Assembly (NCBI GenBank): GCA_029718625.1 | Contig: CM056377.1 | Span: forward strand, 107,086,585 to 107,150,584 | Direction of reading: 5' to 3' | Source: Synaphobranchus kaupii | Lineage: Eukaryota > Chordata > Actinopteri > Anguilliformes > Synaphobranchidae | Length of the DNA stretch: 64,000 nt | In this document: piece by piece, positions 51,218-63,285 of the stretch | Layout of the letters: the number at the start of each line of letters is the position of its first letter | Position numbering within the stretch: position 1 is the stretch's first letter | Notes under the pieces: model-generated | The model's database searches: none | What the model saw: only the letters and a program-made list of their open reading frames with translations | Told to the model about the DNA's origin: nothing | Made by a program: the position numbers and the translations under genes

Positions 51218-51406
51218 CAGGGATGTCCAATCTTATCCAAAAAAGGGTCGATGTGGGTGCAGGATTTGTTTTAGCTCAGCACTATTGCATCTGAATCAAC
51301 TAACTAACTAATCATGGTCTAATAATCTTAATCATTAACGTCTTCATGCCTAAAACAAAAACCTGCACCCACGCCGGCCATTTTCGGATAAGACTGGACA
51401 CCCCTG
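51218..51406. mobile_element. hAT-like MITE
   Basis: The element starts CAGGGATGTCCAATCTTATC and ends with the inverted GATAAGACTGGACACCCCTG; the arms match for about 55 bp with some decay. Flanks ATTTACAC and ATTTAGAA agree at 6 of 8 positions, as expected for an old 8-bp hAT target duplication. There is no coding capacity. Confidence 0.8.
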
Positions 51407-53134
51407 ATTTAGAATGAAGAAGGTACATCAAACCAAGAGCCCGTAGCAACAATGGCATCATTCCCTTTAATGAATACAACGGCTGCCCATTGATCCCCTC
51501 TAAAACTAGCAAGACACTGATCTGAGACTGGACCAACTCAAGACAGTACAGCAGTCATGAGTCATGTGACACAAAATAAATCAGAATAAGACTCCTGAGC
51601 TAACATTCCTCCTCACTCTGACATACATTGCAAGGTATGGACTGTATCCAGTGGCCGGAAAGTTTCTGTGGAGCAGGCCTGTGTACCAGTGGTACAGGAA
51701 CAGCACAGACTTGTGAAATGATGGGGAGGTGGGTTTCTTCCCTGGAATGCCATGGTGAGTCACTGCATACCTGCAGTGCTTGAGAAATCCCATTTAATCC
51801 AAGAGCACTCATTAGACCCCGTGGCAGTAATGGAGTCATCTGGTTGTTGGGGGGGGGCCATGTACAAAAGGTTCTATATTTTCTAAACGGTTCATCCGAT
51901 ATGGATTGAAAATACCCTCAACTTAAGTTGACTGCACTTCAACCTCATTGTCATTGTCTATCCTTTCAAACTCAAAATGCTAGAGTACAGAACCAAAATA
52001 ACAAAAAATGTGTCACTGTCCAATGAATTATGGTACTCACTGAATATATATTTTATATATATATATATAAAAATAACAATTGTTATTGTTGTTGTTGTTG
52101 TTATTAGGGGGACCGAGCACGTAGCTGCGTGGCGATAGGCCATGTTGGTGGCGCTGTAGTGCACGTGTAAATATTGTGACATTGGACAGGCCCACTGCCG
52201 ACGCCCTTTTGACCTAGAGTCACAAAATGTGGTGTACAGGTCCCTCTGCTCATGTTGAACAAATTACCTCAAGGATCCATGAAAGTCAGGCATATTTGAT
52301 TTTCCGCTAATTAGCATTTTTGTAAAACAAAAAAAAATGCTTAAAAATGCTACTCCTCCTACAAAATTTGGCCAATTTACATGAAACCAGGTACACAAAC
52401 TCCTTAGACCATGCTTCATAAAAGTGATATACAGAATTTTGATATTTAAAAGATGGCCGAATGACGAGCTAATAAATATCCAGTGGGCGTGGCTTATCAC
52501 AAAAATGCTAATAATTCCAAAACCATTTCACAGAAAGTTATGAAACTTCTTTTAAGAGTAACATCAGGACCTGACCTCTCCAGTTTCAACCCAATCGAGC
52601 CACGTGGTGGCGCTATAGAGATCCAAAATTAGAAAATATTTAAAAATTCACTAAAAATCACTGCCGACGCCCCGTTTGATCTACAGTCACAAAATTTGGT
52701 GGATACATCCCGCTACTCCTGCCCAACAAATTTGCCTCACGAAACCATGAAGTCTGCCATCTTTGATTTTCTGCTAATTAGCATTTTTTGTAAAACACTG
52801 CTGTAAAAAAAAATGCTACTCCTCCTACAGAATTAGACCAATTTGCACAAACCTGTTCAAGGGACTCAACCCGCATCCCTACATACATGCATTACTTTAC
52901 TAAGGCGTATGTCAAAAATTGGCAGAATGAGAAGCCAATTAATTTTGCATTGGGCGTGGCTTATTGCACAAATGCTAGTACTTCTAAAACCGTTTGATAT
53001 AAAGTTCTGAAACTTGGTGGGTTGATTGAGAGTTAGATCAAGAAATACAAATGTATGGGATGGCAGGTATGCCATCTTGCCAAGTACACTATCTCTGCTT
53101 AACAGGCCGTCTACCTACTAAACCAACTGTGAAA

Positions 53135-53207
53135 GTTCCTGTAGCTTAGTGGTTAAGGCATTTGACTGCCGTGTAGTAGGTTTGTGGTTCGATCCCTACC
53201 TGTACCC
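53135..53207 (+). repeat. tRNA-like unit 1 inside the element
   Basis: A 73-nt stretch has an A box TAGCTTAGTGG (53142-53152) and a perfect B box GGTTCGATCCC (53186-53196) at tRNA spacing. The acceptor and T stems do not pair well, so it is a tRNA-derived or pol III promoter-like sequence, not a functional tRNA gene. Confidence 0.6.
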
Positions 53208-53381
53208 AATTTTTTTCTGAGGCACACAATGTGCACGTCATTGTAAGAATGTTCTTTTTATGCAAAGGCTAGGAAATTTCACAATATTACCTGTTATCTG
53301 TTTGAATTATGAAATCAGTAAGCCAAAACAATCTGATACCGCAACACCACAATCTTATTTGGCCTCCTCATTTCTGTGAAC

Positions 53382-53453
53382 TTGCTTTGGCCTAGTGGAA
53401 TACAATATTGGCTTTCCATGTATGTGGTCAGCGGTTCAATTCTGGCTTGGTAC
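53382..53453 (+). repeat. tRNA-like unit 2 inside the element
   Basis: A decayed A box (TGGCCTAGTGGAA) and B box (GGTTCAATTC, from 53433) lie 247 bp after those of unit 1. The sequences following both units are also similar (for example GGAAATTTCACAATATTACC versus AGAAATTTAACAGTATTAAC), so the whole unit is a tandem duplicate. Confidence 0.5.
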
Positions 53454-53799
53454 CAATGGCTAGGTTAATGTTTGGCAAAACTATTGGGCAAATGCTATGC
53501 TTCTTTTAATGTTGTTTTCACATTAAGAAACACCTTTTTATTGCAAAAGTTAAGAAATTTAACAGTATTAACTGTTCACTGTTTCAACTTGTACTTAAAA
53601 GACTTATAGCAAGCCCTTACTGGATCGGGTTAAGATACTATCAACAATGGCAAAAGTCCTGATTAGAAACAAATATTTGTATTTTGGGTCAACCCTGTCT
53701 AGAGTTGTCTACCATTTTGCAGTTTCTGTGTTTGACAAATGCCACTAATGCAGCTCGGTCCCCCGGAAATCGCTGCTTGCAGCTATATTTATTATTGTA

Positions 53800-54855
53800 A
53801 TTAGTAGTAGTAGTAGTAGTAGTATCTATCCACTATTCATTCATTTATTTGTTGTTTTGGCAGATGCCCTTACACAATAATTTAAAGTTTAATGAAGATA
53901 AGAAACTACACTACAAATTACATTCTATAAGACGTGGGTTCAGAAAATACTAATATATCACAATTACTAAAATATTTAAATGAATACTAAAAAGATATAG
54001 TCCAAACCAGCCAAGGGTCAGGAATTCCAACCATATCCTGTATATTTACAGAAAAGAAGACATTCCATTTGGGAGCAAAACAGGAAGAATAAACTACATT
54101 TAAACAGCCCATTTTCAGACCCAGAGTCAACAAAAATAGAGCATTTTCAACTAGAGACATTTATCATAATCATATTTCAAATTCTAATTCAGATACAGCA
54201 AACTATTTTTGGGGGAAAGTTTATGATTTTCCAATTGTTTTTTAGGCAGGGGGCCATGGATTTGAACATTATCATAATTTGCGATGCAGACTACAGTTTC
54301 CGACACAGTACAAGTTTGAAATTGGCCATTCTGATCAAAGATTAAAATATTTTCAAACATATTCAGTTTGCATTAAGAACAGACTAACACATACTTGTGA
54401 AAACCTTGAAAGGAAAGAAACGTGTGCTATTCAAATTAATCACTGGTGATATAAACAGTGAAAAAACATGAAAATCCCAGGAATTGTTTATATAAAAAAT
54501 CTAGTTGTTCTTCACTAACTCCTTGACCACATACAGAAGAAATAGTGGCTGTAATATAGTATAAGGCGCTCAGAAATATAACAGGATAATCTAGGTCAAA
54601 AAACATGTGTGCCTTGGGATTCAAAACAATGATAAGATGTTTTCACTTTCAGATTGGGACTGGGTCCATCCTCTACTGAAAACAGGAAAACCCTGAAAAG
54701 TTTTATCTGTATTTAGGTGCGTGACTTTGGAGGTCATTCTTAAGTCACAGAAATAAGAGGGACATAGCTATGGGCCCTTACTGCACCCATGTCAATTCTG
54801 GTGCCATTCAGGTATAGTGGCCAAATCTGTTCCTGTGCCACCCTGTGCACCTTTC
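53800..54855. other. AT-rich upstream DNA, no genes seen
   Basis: A TAG microsatellite at 53798-53823 is followed by AT-rich sequence without recognisable exons. Confidence 0.5.
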
Positions 54856-55000
54856 TCAGCTGTCCCCTCACCATCCCTCTATCCCTCTATCCTCTTCCCC
54901 ACCATCCCTCTATCCCTCTATCCCCTTCCTCACCATCCCTCTATCCTCTTCCCCACATCCCTCTATCCCTCTACCCCCCTTCCCCACCATCCCTCTATCC

Positions 55001-55263
55001 CTCATGGTACTAGTTCCCTGTGTTTTCCTGTCTGTTTGTTATAGTTTATAATAGTATTTAGAATAGAAGTGCAGTATAGCTGATTTACCTACAGCTTACT
55101 GTGAACTACAGTCAACGTTCATTACTAGGGATAGCTGCTACATTATGGGATGGATGTGCTTTGTCTTGTCTGTTCTGTAGTGATCTTGATGACGTCTCTG
55201 TATGCACTTATTGTACGTCGCTTTGGATAAAAGCGTCTGCTAAATTAATGTAATGTAATGTAA
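55001..55263. repeat. Unique island 1 embedded in the minisatellite
   Basis: A 260-bp non-repetitive segment starts CTCATGGTACTAGTTCCC and ends CGCTTTGGATAAAAGCGTCT, GCTAAATTAATGTAATG. Its end is the tail of a very common fish interspersed repeat. It is nearly identical to the island at 56954. Confidence 0.9.
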
Positions 55264-56953
55264 AATCCCTCTATCCCCTTCCTCATCATCCCTCCATCCC
55301 TCTATCCCCTTCCTCACCATCCTACCATCCCTCTATCCCCTTCCTCACCATCCCTGTATCCCTCTATCCCCTTCCTCATCATCCCTCCATCCCCTTCTTC
55401 ATCATCCCTCCATCCCTCTATCCCCTTCCTCACCATCCTACCATCCCTCTATCCCCTTCCTCATCATCCCTTCATCCCTCTATCCCCTTCCTCATCATCC
55501 CTCCATCCCTCTATCCCCTTCCTCACCATCCTACCATCCCTCTATCCCCTTCCTCATCATCCCTCCATCCCTCTATCCCCTTCCTCACCATCCTACCATC
55601 CCTGTATCCCTCTATCCCCTTCCTCATCATCCCTCCATCCCTCTATCCCCTTCCTCATCATCCCTCCATCCCTCTATCCCCTTCCTCACCATCCCTCTAT
55701 CTCCTTCCCCACCATCCCTCTATCCCCTTCCTCACCATCCCTGTATCCCTCTATCCCCTTCCTCATCATCCCTCCATCCCTCTATCCCCTTCTTCATCAT
55801 CCATCCATCCCTCTATCCCCTTCCTCACCATCCCTCCATCCCTCTATCCCCTTCCTCATCATCCCTCCATCCCTCTATCCCCTTCCTCACCATCCCTCTA
55901 TCTCCTTCCCCACCATCCCTCAATCCCCTTCCTCACCATCCCTGTATCCCTCTATCCCCTTCCTCATCATCCCTCCATCCCTCTATCCCCTTCCTCATCA
56001 TCCCTCCATCCCTCTATCCCCTTCCCCACCATCCCTCTATCTCCTTCCCCACCATCCCTCTATCCCCTTCCTCACCATCCCTGTATCTCTCTATCCCCTT
56101 CCTCATCATCCCTCCATCCCTCTAACCCCTTCTTCGTCATCCCTCCATCCCTCTATCCCCTTCCTCACCATCCTACCATCCCTCTATCCCCTTCCTCATC
56201 ATCCCTTCATCCCTCTATCCCCTTCCTCATCATCCCTCCATCCCTCTATCCCCTTCCTCACCATCCTACCATCCCTCTATCCCCTTCCTCACCATCCCTG
56301 TATCCCTCTATCCCCTTCCTCATCATCCTACCATCACTCTACCCCCCTTCCCCACCATCCCTCTATCTCCTTCCCCACCATCCCTCTATCCCCTTCCTCA
56401 CCATCCCTGTATCCCTCTATCCCCTTCCTCATCATCCCTCCATCCCTCTATCCCCTTCCTCATCATCCTACCATCACTCTACCCCCTTCCCCACCATCCC
56501 TCTATCCCTTTCCTCACCATCCCTGTATCCCTCTATCCCCTTCCTCACCATCCCTCTATCCCCTTCCCCACCATCCCTCTATCCCCTTCCTCACCATCCC
56601 TCTATCCTCTTCCCCACATCCCTCTATCCCTCTATCCCCTTCCCCACCATCCCTCTATCCCTCTATCCCCTTCCCCACCATCCTTCTATCCCTCTATCCC
56701 CTTCCCCACCATCCCTCTATCCCCTTCCTCACCATCCCTCTATCCCCTTCCCCACCATCCCTCTATCCCCTTCCCCACCATCCCTCTATCCCCTTCCTCA
56801 CCATCCCTGTATCCCTCTATCCCCTTCCCCACCATCCCTCTATCCCCTTCCACACCATCCCTCTATCCCCTTCCCCACCATCCCTCTATCCCTCTATCCC
56901 CTTCCCCACCATCCCACCATCCCTCTATCCCCTTCCTCACCATCCCTCTATCC

Positions 56954-57217
56954 CTCATGGTACTAGTTCCCTGTGTTTTCCTGTCTGTTTGTTATAGTTT
57001 ATAATAGTATTTAGAATAGAAGTGTAGTATAGCTGATTTACCCACAGCTTACTGTGAACTACAGTCAACGTTCATTACTAGGGATAGCTGCTACATTATG
57101 GGAAGGATGTGCTTTGTCTTGTCTGTTCTGTAGTGATCTTGATGACGTCTCTGTATGCACTTATTGTACGTCGCTTTGGATAAAAGCGTCTGCTAATTTA
57201 ATGTAATGTAATGTAAA
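56954..57217. repeat. Unique island 2, duplicate of island 1
   Basis: It differs from island 1 at about four positions in 260 bp and lies 1953 bp away in direct orientation. The repeat array on both sides is continuous, so the island and its surrounding array were duplicated together. Confidence 0.9.
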
Positions 57218-58325
57218 ATCCCTCTATCCCCTTCCTCATCATCCCTCCATCCCTCTATCCCCTTCCTCACCATCCTACCATCCCTCTATCCCCTTCCTCA
57301 CCATCCCTCTATCTCCTTCCTCATCATCCCTCCATCCCTATATCCCTCTATCCCCTTCCCCACCATCCCTCTATCCCCTTCCTCACCATCCCTCCATCCC
57401 TCTATCCCCTTCCCCACCATCCCTCTATCCCCTTCCTCACCATCCCTCTATCTCCTTCCTCATCATCCCTCCATCCCTATATCCCTCTATCCCCTTCCCC
57501 ACCATCCCTCTATCCCCTTCCTCACCATCCCTCTATCTCCTTCCTCATCATCCCCACCATCCCTCTATCCCTCTATCCCCTTCCCCACCATCCCTCTATC
57601 CCCTTCCTCACCATCCCTCTATCTCCTTCCTCATCATCCCTCCATCCCTATATCCCTCTATCCCCTTCCCCACCACCCCTCTATCCCTCTATCCCCTTCC
57701 TCACCACCCCTGTATCCCTCTATCCCCTTCCTCATCATCCCTCCATCCCTCTATCCCCTTCCCCACCATCCCTCTACCCCCTTCCTCACCATCCCTCTAT
57801 GCCCTTCCTCATCATCCCTCCATCCCTCTATCCCCTTCCCCACCATCCCTCTATCCCTCTATGCCCTTCCTCACCATCCCACCATCCATCTATCCCTCTA
57901 TCCCCTTCCCCACCATCCCTCTATCCCCTTCCCCACCATCCCTCTATCCCTCTATCCCCTTCCTCATCATCCCACCATCCATCTATCCCTCTATCCCCTT
58001 CCTCATCATCCCACCATCCATCTATCCCTCTATCCCCTTCCTCATCATCCCACCATCCCTCTATCCCTTTATCCCCTTCCTCATCATCCCACCATCCATC
58101 TATCCCTCTATCCCCTTCCCCACCATCCCTCTATCCCTCTATCCCCTTCCTCATCATCCCACCATCCCTCTATCCCTTTATCCCATTCCTCATCATCCCT
58201 CTATCCCTCTATCCCCTTCCTCATCATCCCTCCATCCCTCTATCCCCTTCCTCACCATCCCTCTATAGCCTTCCCAACCATCCCTCTATCCTTCCACTGT
58301 TTCCACCCTTTCCATCCCTCCTCAT

Positions 58326-59803
58326 GTCTTTACTTGTAAAAGCTTGTTTGGGTTCACCACCATACCCATTATGAGTGTTAAGCCTATGACCCTGATCTCG
58401 CTGTGGTTATCAATGAGGCAGTCACACAACACATGTGACATTTATGTCAGAGCTTTGTTCTGAGCAGGACAGATTGTTTTGGTAAAGGTGTCAAAGAGAC
58501 TGGCTTACAACCGTGGGATTGTTTCACTTTTCTACAGAAAGGTAAGTAACCTGAACTGATAAGTAGCTTTTCAAATTCTGGTTTCCATTCAGACAGTTTT
58601 AGTGTTCGACCCATAAAGTGGACTGGGTAGATTCAAGACTTTCTCAAGTCGAAGGTTTGTCATGACGATGTTGAAAAGATTCTAACCAGCAACATGGAGA
58701 AGCTTTTAGATATCTTTGAAATTGACTAGATGAACAGTTTTCCTTAGTCGTTCCTTTTTTTAGAGATTAAGCCAGGGTTCTTTCATCATTGACATGTACA
58801 TATTGAGAGAATATGGAATTATTATTTTCCATTTGGAAAATATTTTGTCAAGCAGACAGCCACTCATTGAATGGTATGACTAATCAACTCTGAAGACTGG
58901 AATTGTGTAAAAACCTGTTTGTTGCATGTGTGCTACTGTGAGTCAGGCTGTTCAGAATCTGGCTCACTCATGAGAAAACACAGCAGGACTCTGGGATAGT
59001 CATCCAGAAGTACGAAAATGAAGAGGTTCTCAGTAAATCAACATGCTGTGGGTCTCCTAAACTTCACTGCACAGCTCACTCTTCTTACTGTATTAAGCAT
59101 GCCCACACTGACCTGCCCATACTGAGCATTTTTCTAATTTTTAAGAGTTTGTGCCATTGGTTTTTATTATTATTTTGGAATGGAGGTTGGGGTGTGATCT
59201 GTTAAAGAATGCAAGGTATGAATGTATTTCAAGGAGTATTCCAACACCTAACACAGAAATATTTTACGCTACAGTGTCCCATGATAGTTCATACCTAACC
59301 ATGAGATTGTATGCATGGTTATGGATTATGAAAAACAAGGCGTGGAAGGTGGAAAAGCATGCTGATGCTGCAATGAGACACTTGCTGGCCCTAAGAGTAA
59401 ACAAAGCCTTCTGCCAACAGTCAAAGTCAAAGTAAAAAAAATCATGGCCAGGGTCAGTCCAAGGAAAATGAGGATACTGCGTGTTCAAGATAGCATAGGG
59501 AACATCATTACATTATTGAGAGCATGCTGTCACAAGGAACTGCGTAAGTATCCTACTTGATATTGATTCTTTTCTCCAAGATACAGTTTTGCAGGGTCAT
59601 CAATTTTTCAAATTAAATTCAGGCTGAGGAAAATGGTGATGGTGTCCTTTGTATGTCTGTGGTTGATTTGCTCTGGTACTTCAAGAACCACAATAAAGTA
59701 ATGCACTGTCTCAACCAATGAAATAAATAATTTAGCGCACCATTTGCTTCAATTAATCAGGTTTTTTTTCGTAAGGTGATGGGAAATTAATTGAAATTAA
59801 ATA

Positions 59804-59875
<72 letters not shown>

Positions 59876-61210
59876 TGTTAGCCTTGACTAGAATTAGTTC
59901 GTATTCCACTTGATTCTGTTGTGTCCAACAGGGAATATCAGGGTGCTGGGCGACTTAGCACAGGATTCAATTACACCAAATGACCTTGCACCCTGCCTCC
60001 CCCTCCCCCACACGGAACCACAGTATATGCCTGCAGGGGAATCCTTACATGAACTGTTGTGGATTGTGGCTATTCCTTACTCCTCTGTATAAAAACAGAA
60101 TAATCTAGTATACCAGCTCTTACCAACAAGCGACAAAAAACACCAGGACAGTGATGCTTGCAGCTGTCTCGCCCTACACAGCATGACGAAGAGAACCACA
60201 TGAAGAGCAGCGAACATGCTGCAGTGCTGTGGTGCGGTCTCTACATTAAACACTCCCAGAAGGGGCTCCAGTCTCTGCCTCTCTCTGAAATCCCTTCCAG
60301 GAGGGTATAGCTAACCACAGTAGGATCCCTGCCTTCTCACAATAGATCTACAGCATTCCAGTGAAAAGAAATTACTACTCAGTTTATTTTTTTAGCATTC
60401 CACTAAAGAATAATAAATGGAGTAATATAGTAAGTGCAAGCTGGGATTCACCACTGAACTCAAAGCAGGACACAACTGCTGCTGGGAACCTTATTTCCAC
60501 TGGGGAAACACACAGAGAAACAGCCTGGGAATTTGCAGTATGATGCCCTGATGCTGTGTTTATAAGTAGTTCAGTGTCAAGAGGACTGAATCTGTGCATG
60601 TGACAGCATTTCCTTCTCTGTTCCAAACTGTTCAGCAGAAATGAACTCTTGCTTCCCAAAGCTGCTGAGATCCACCCCTTGTATGGACACTAATGTAGGA
60701 ATTCTTGTTTCTCAACCTATTTCATTCAAAGCTGTTGTTTTGTTTATGATATATGCGCATTTCCAAAGCAGGCATATGTGTTGACATTCATATATCTTTC
60801 TTTTTTGTTGTTGTTGCCATGCCTGAAAAATCTGAAGGCGATCAAATTATGGGTTTCACCTCTGTCCGACAAATAACGCTGTCTTGCTCTGAGTTAGCAT
60901 TTCTTGTAGAATGCATTCACCTACACATCAACCAAAAATCTAATTTTATAGGACTTCCAGGCTCGCACATTTCTAGCTGCAAAACATCAGTTGCGAATTG
61001 TATTGAAGGTCTAGATTTTTTACAAATGTAATCTAAAAGTAAACTTTTGGTGAAGACTGCACCAAACATACGTGTGTATCTACAAAAGCAAGAGCATAGG
61101 TATGCTACATGCAACACAATATTACACATGTATATCTAAAGAAGTAGCCAATATTTAATTTAATACATACGTCTATCACTGTAAATGTTTCATAATTATA
61201 CGCATATAAA
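58326..61210. other. Upstream DNA with one GT microsatellite
   Basis: A GT run occupies about 59808-59874. No exon, RNA gene or transposon was recognised in the remainder. Confidence 0.5.
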
Positions 61211-61216
61211 ACTTAC

Positions 61217-61450
61217 CCTGATCGATTTGCAGAGAAATCCCGGATTGTTGTATAACATGGAAAGAAACCACCCAAAACGAAACCTAATTCTAATTACTTA
61301 TTTTCATGCAGAAGGTGGTCTAAGCGAAGAATACTTCACTTTATCGTCTTCACAAATATTAGTCCTACTTCACCAAGTGTAGTGGATCCAGCGTGTGCTG
61401 TGGCATTGCCGTAGAGGACACACCTTGCGAAGGGTAGCCTACATCACAGA
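61217..61450 (-). other. Possible non-coding first exon upstream of the SAM exon
   Basis: On the minus strand CAGG/GTAAGT is a near-consensus donor with last exon base 61217. The DNA before it has no long frame and becomes somewhat CpG-richer towards 61.55-61.63 kb. It would suit a 5' UTR exon spliced to the acceptor at 43382. The 5' boundary is arbitrary. Confidence 0.2.
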
Positions 61451-63280
61451 CCGATTTTAATGGGCATGCTGACAGCCGGTAAAAGTCACCACAATTGTCC
61501 TGCGTCAAGGATTCAAAATTGCAAATGCAGTGCTTGTGCTTCTGGCTCGCGCGCCTCTTCCGATGGAATGTAACGAGCTGTTGCTTCCACGCATCTGCGC
61601 TCTGCATTCCTCTCATACTACGGCGAACCTGCCCATGCAGAAGGATGTTTAAAACAACACAGTCGGGCTTTTTCTTTTTCCAAACGAAGGTAATCAGCGT
61701 TAAAAAAATGAAACAATACTTAAAAAATAGACCACTCCCATTGTACAACTCGCCTTTCTCTTTAAACTGTGCTGCCCTCGCTTGTACATGCATGACACAT
61801 ACTGTAATATCGCTTTTTCATATTACAGTATGTGTTTTTTTCCCAAAACAAATACTATATGTGTTTTGAAAATTGTTTGTCTTTCAAAATTGCTGAAGGC
61901 TGATTGTGCTTGGCTGTTTTTAAAATCTAGAGCGTTGTTTTATAATGCGCAAATGTTTTAAAGGTGAAACATTTCATCATAACTAAAACGCCCATTGTGC
62001 ACGTGTCTCACACTCAAGGAATAGATGTTGTTTTCAGCATTTCTCAGTCTGAAACCAGAGCACGAACTGTGTCTCGGTAACTAAAAGTTAACATTTACAG
62101 GACAATTTAAAAAAAAATTCTGCCTCGTTGTGAAAATGTCCTTGATTAGAGAACAATTGAAGTTGGAGGATTTCAATATATAAATCTGAACTAACTCCTA
62201 CCTTTAACACCAGAAGACCTTTATTCAACTTCAGACGCTCTTGTGGACAAGACCACCAGAATATCGGAAATTAGTCTTTTCCCAAGGCAAGCTGCCAAAA
62301 ATAACCGAAATGCTATTCTGACAATAAGGTCTTGAGTATAAATGACCTTGGGTTATAATTTCCTCTTTTGTCTGGACTATAATCCTTGTCAATTATCAAA
62401 TGATTGAAACGGACTCCAATAACTAATTCAGGAGGCATCTTTTCCTCGATTGAAATACATGCCTCTGTGAATACATTAAAATTTACAATATACAACAAAA
62501 ATGAAAAGATAATTGTAATGGTCTTCTACACATAAAAAGTAGTTTGCTTACCAGACTTCCAAACAGATGAGAACAAATATAACCCAAATAATAAGGATGA
62601 GGCGATCCAAAACGAGTAATGAATATGCATAGCTGTTATGCCTAAAAGGTCACAGACAAAACAACAAGTTGATATTTGTTGAATATGACTAATGTACAGA
62701 AAATTTCAGAAATTTTATCTGGTTGCAGTATTTCATTATATAGCCTAGGTAAATAAAAAAAAGGGGATGAATTAGATTACTTTTGAAAAGTATGCTTTTG
62801 ATTCAAGTGAATGTTCTAAAGAGGCTGGTGATAGATTCAGTCTGTTATCATTGTTTAATACCCTTTCCTTTGAGAAGATGAGACTGTACATGGGCACAGT
62901 GTCTCTGGTTTCCCTTTGATTTCAGCTGCAGTGTCAGACAGAGACCCACATTGATGTGTAATTAGTTTCAGAGCTGCTTGACAATCAGGCTTTTCTCTAC
63001 ATGCTACAGTAAATGTGACTACAAATATTTACATGTCAATTTGGCTGGCCGGCAACTATAGCAGATGACGGCTCTGGCATGAGACATCTCTAGATCTGGA
63101 GAAACACTACATATCTGGCAATATGACTTCTCCAGGGAGACGGGGAGAAAAACACACAATGCAGCTTCTGAAATGCATAACAAGAACCACATTGTTTTTG
63201 TCACATTTTTGTTTATGCGAGTAGGAGAGATCACACCCACAGAGCTCAGCCAAACACAAAGCCCAAGATGTTCGGCATTG
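61451..63280. other. Upstream DNA, no firm gene
   Basis: It contains a short minus-strand frame (62630-62553) discussed among the rejected items and no firm gene. Confidence 0.4.
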
Positions 63281-63285
63281 TCTAC

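Larger units (their letters stand above)
52101..53795. mobile_element. 1.7-kb terminal-inverted-repeat element with internal tandem duplications
   Basis: TTATTAGGGGGACCGAGC at the left mirrors GCTCGGTCCCCC at 53753-53764 on the right, followed by CGCTGCTTGCAGCTATATTT and an ATTATT border. Inside, two diverged direct repeats start at 52196 and 52662 (466 bp apart, both opening TGCCGACGCCC and including CTAATTAGCATTTTT and GCTACTCCTCCTAC). Two further tandem units of about 250 bp each carry a tRNA-like sequence. No protein is encoded. This is a non-autonomous element of a family I cannot name with certainty. Confidence 0.75.
54860..58325. repeat. Pyrimidine-rich minisatellite, about 3.5 kb
   Basis: The array is built from an 8-bp module (CCCTCTAT or CCCTCCAT) and a 15-bp module (CCCCTTCCTCACCAT and variants), giving units of 23 or 31 bp. 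The plus strand is almost G-free apart from the two embedded islands. Long Pro/Ser/His/Ile open frames at 57799-58374 and elsewhere follow from the repeat and are not genes. Confidence 0.97.

Noticed and set aside
53135..53207. Functional tRNA gene
   Set aside because: A and B boxes are present but the acceptor and T-arm stems do not pair, and a related unit follows in the same transposon-like element.
57799..58374. 191-codon Pro/Ser/His/Ile ORF
   Set aside because: It is entirely encoded by the 23/31-bp minisatellite.
62552..62630. Minus-strand frame MHIHYSFWIASSLLFGLYLF... resembling a signal peptide and ending at CTG/GTAAGC
   Set aside because: It is only 26 codons in AT-rich DNA, where hydrophobic codons are expected. 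No downstream exon or upstream promoter was found and nothing matches a known protein.
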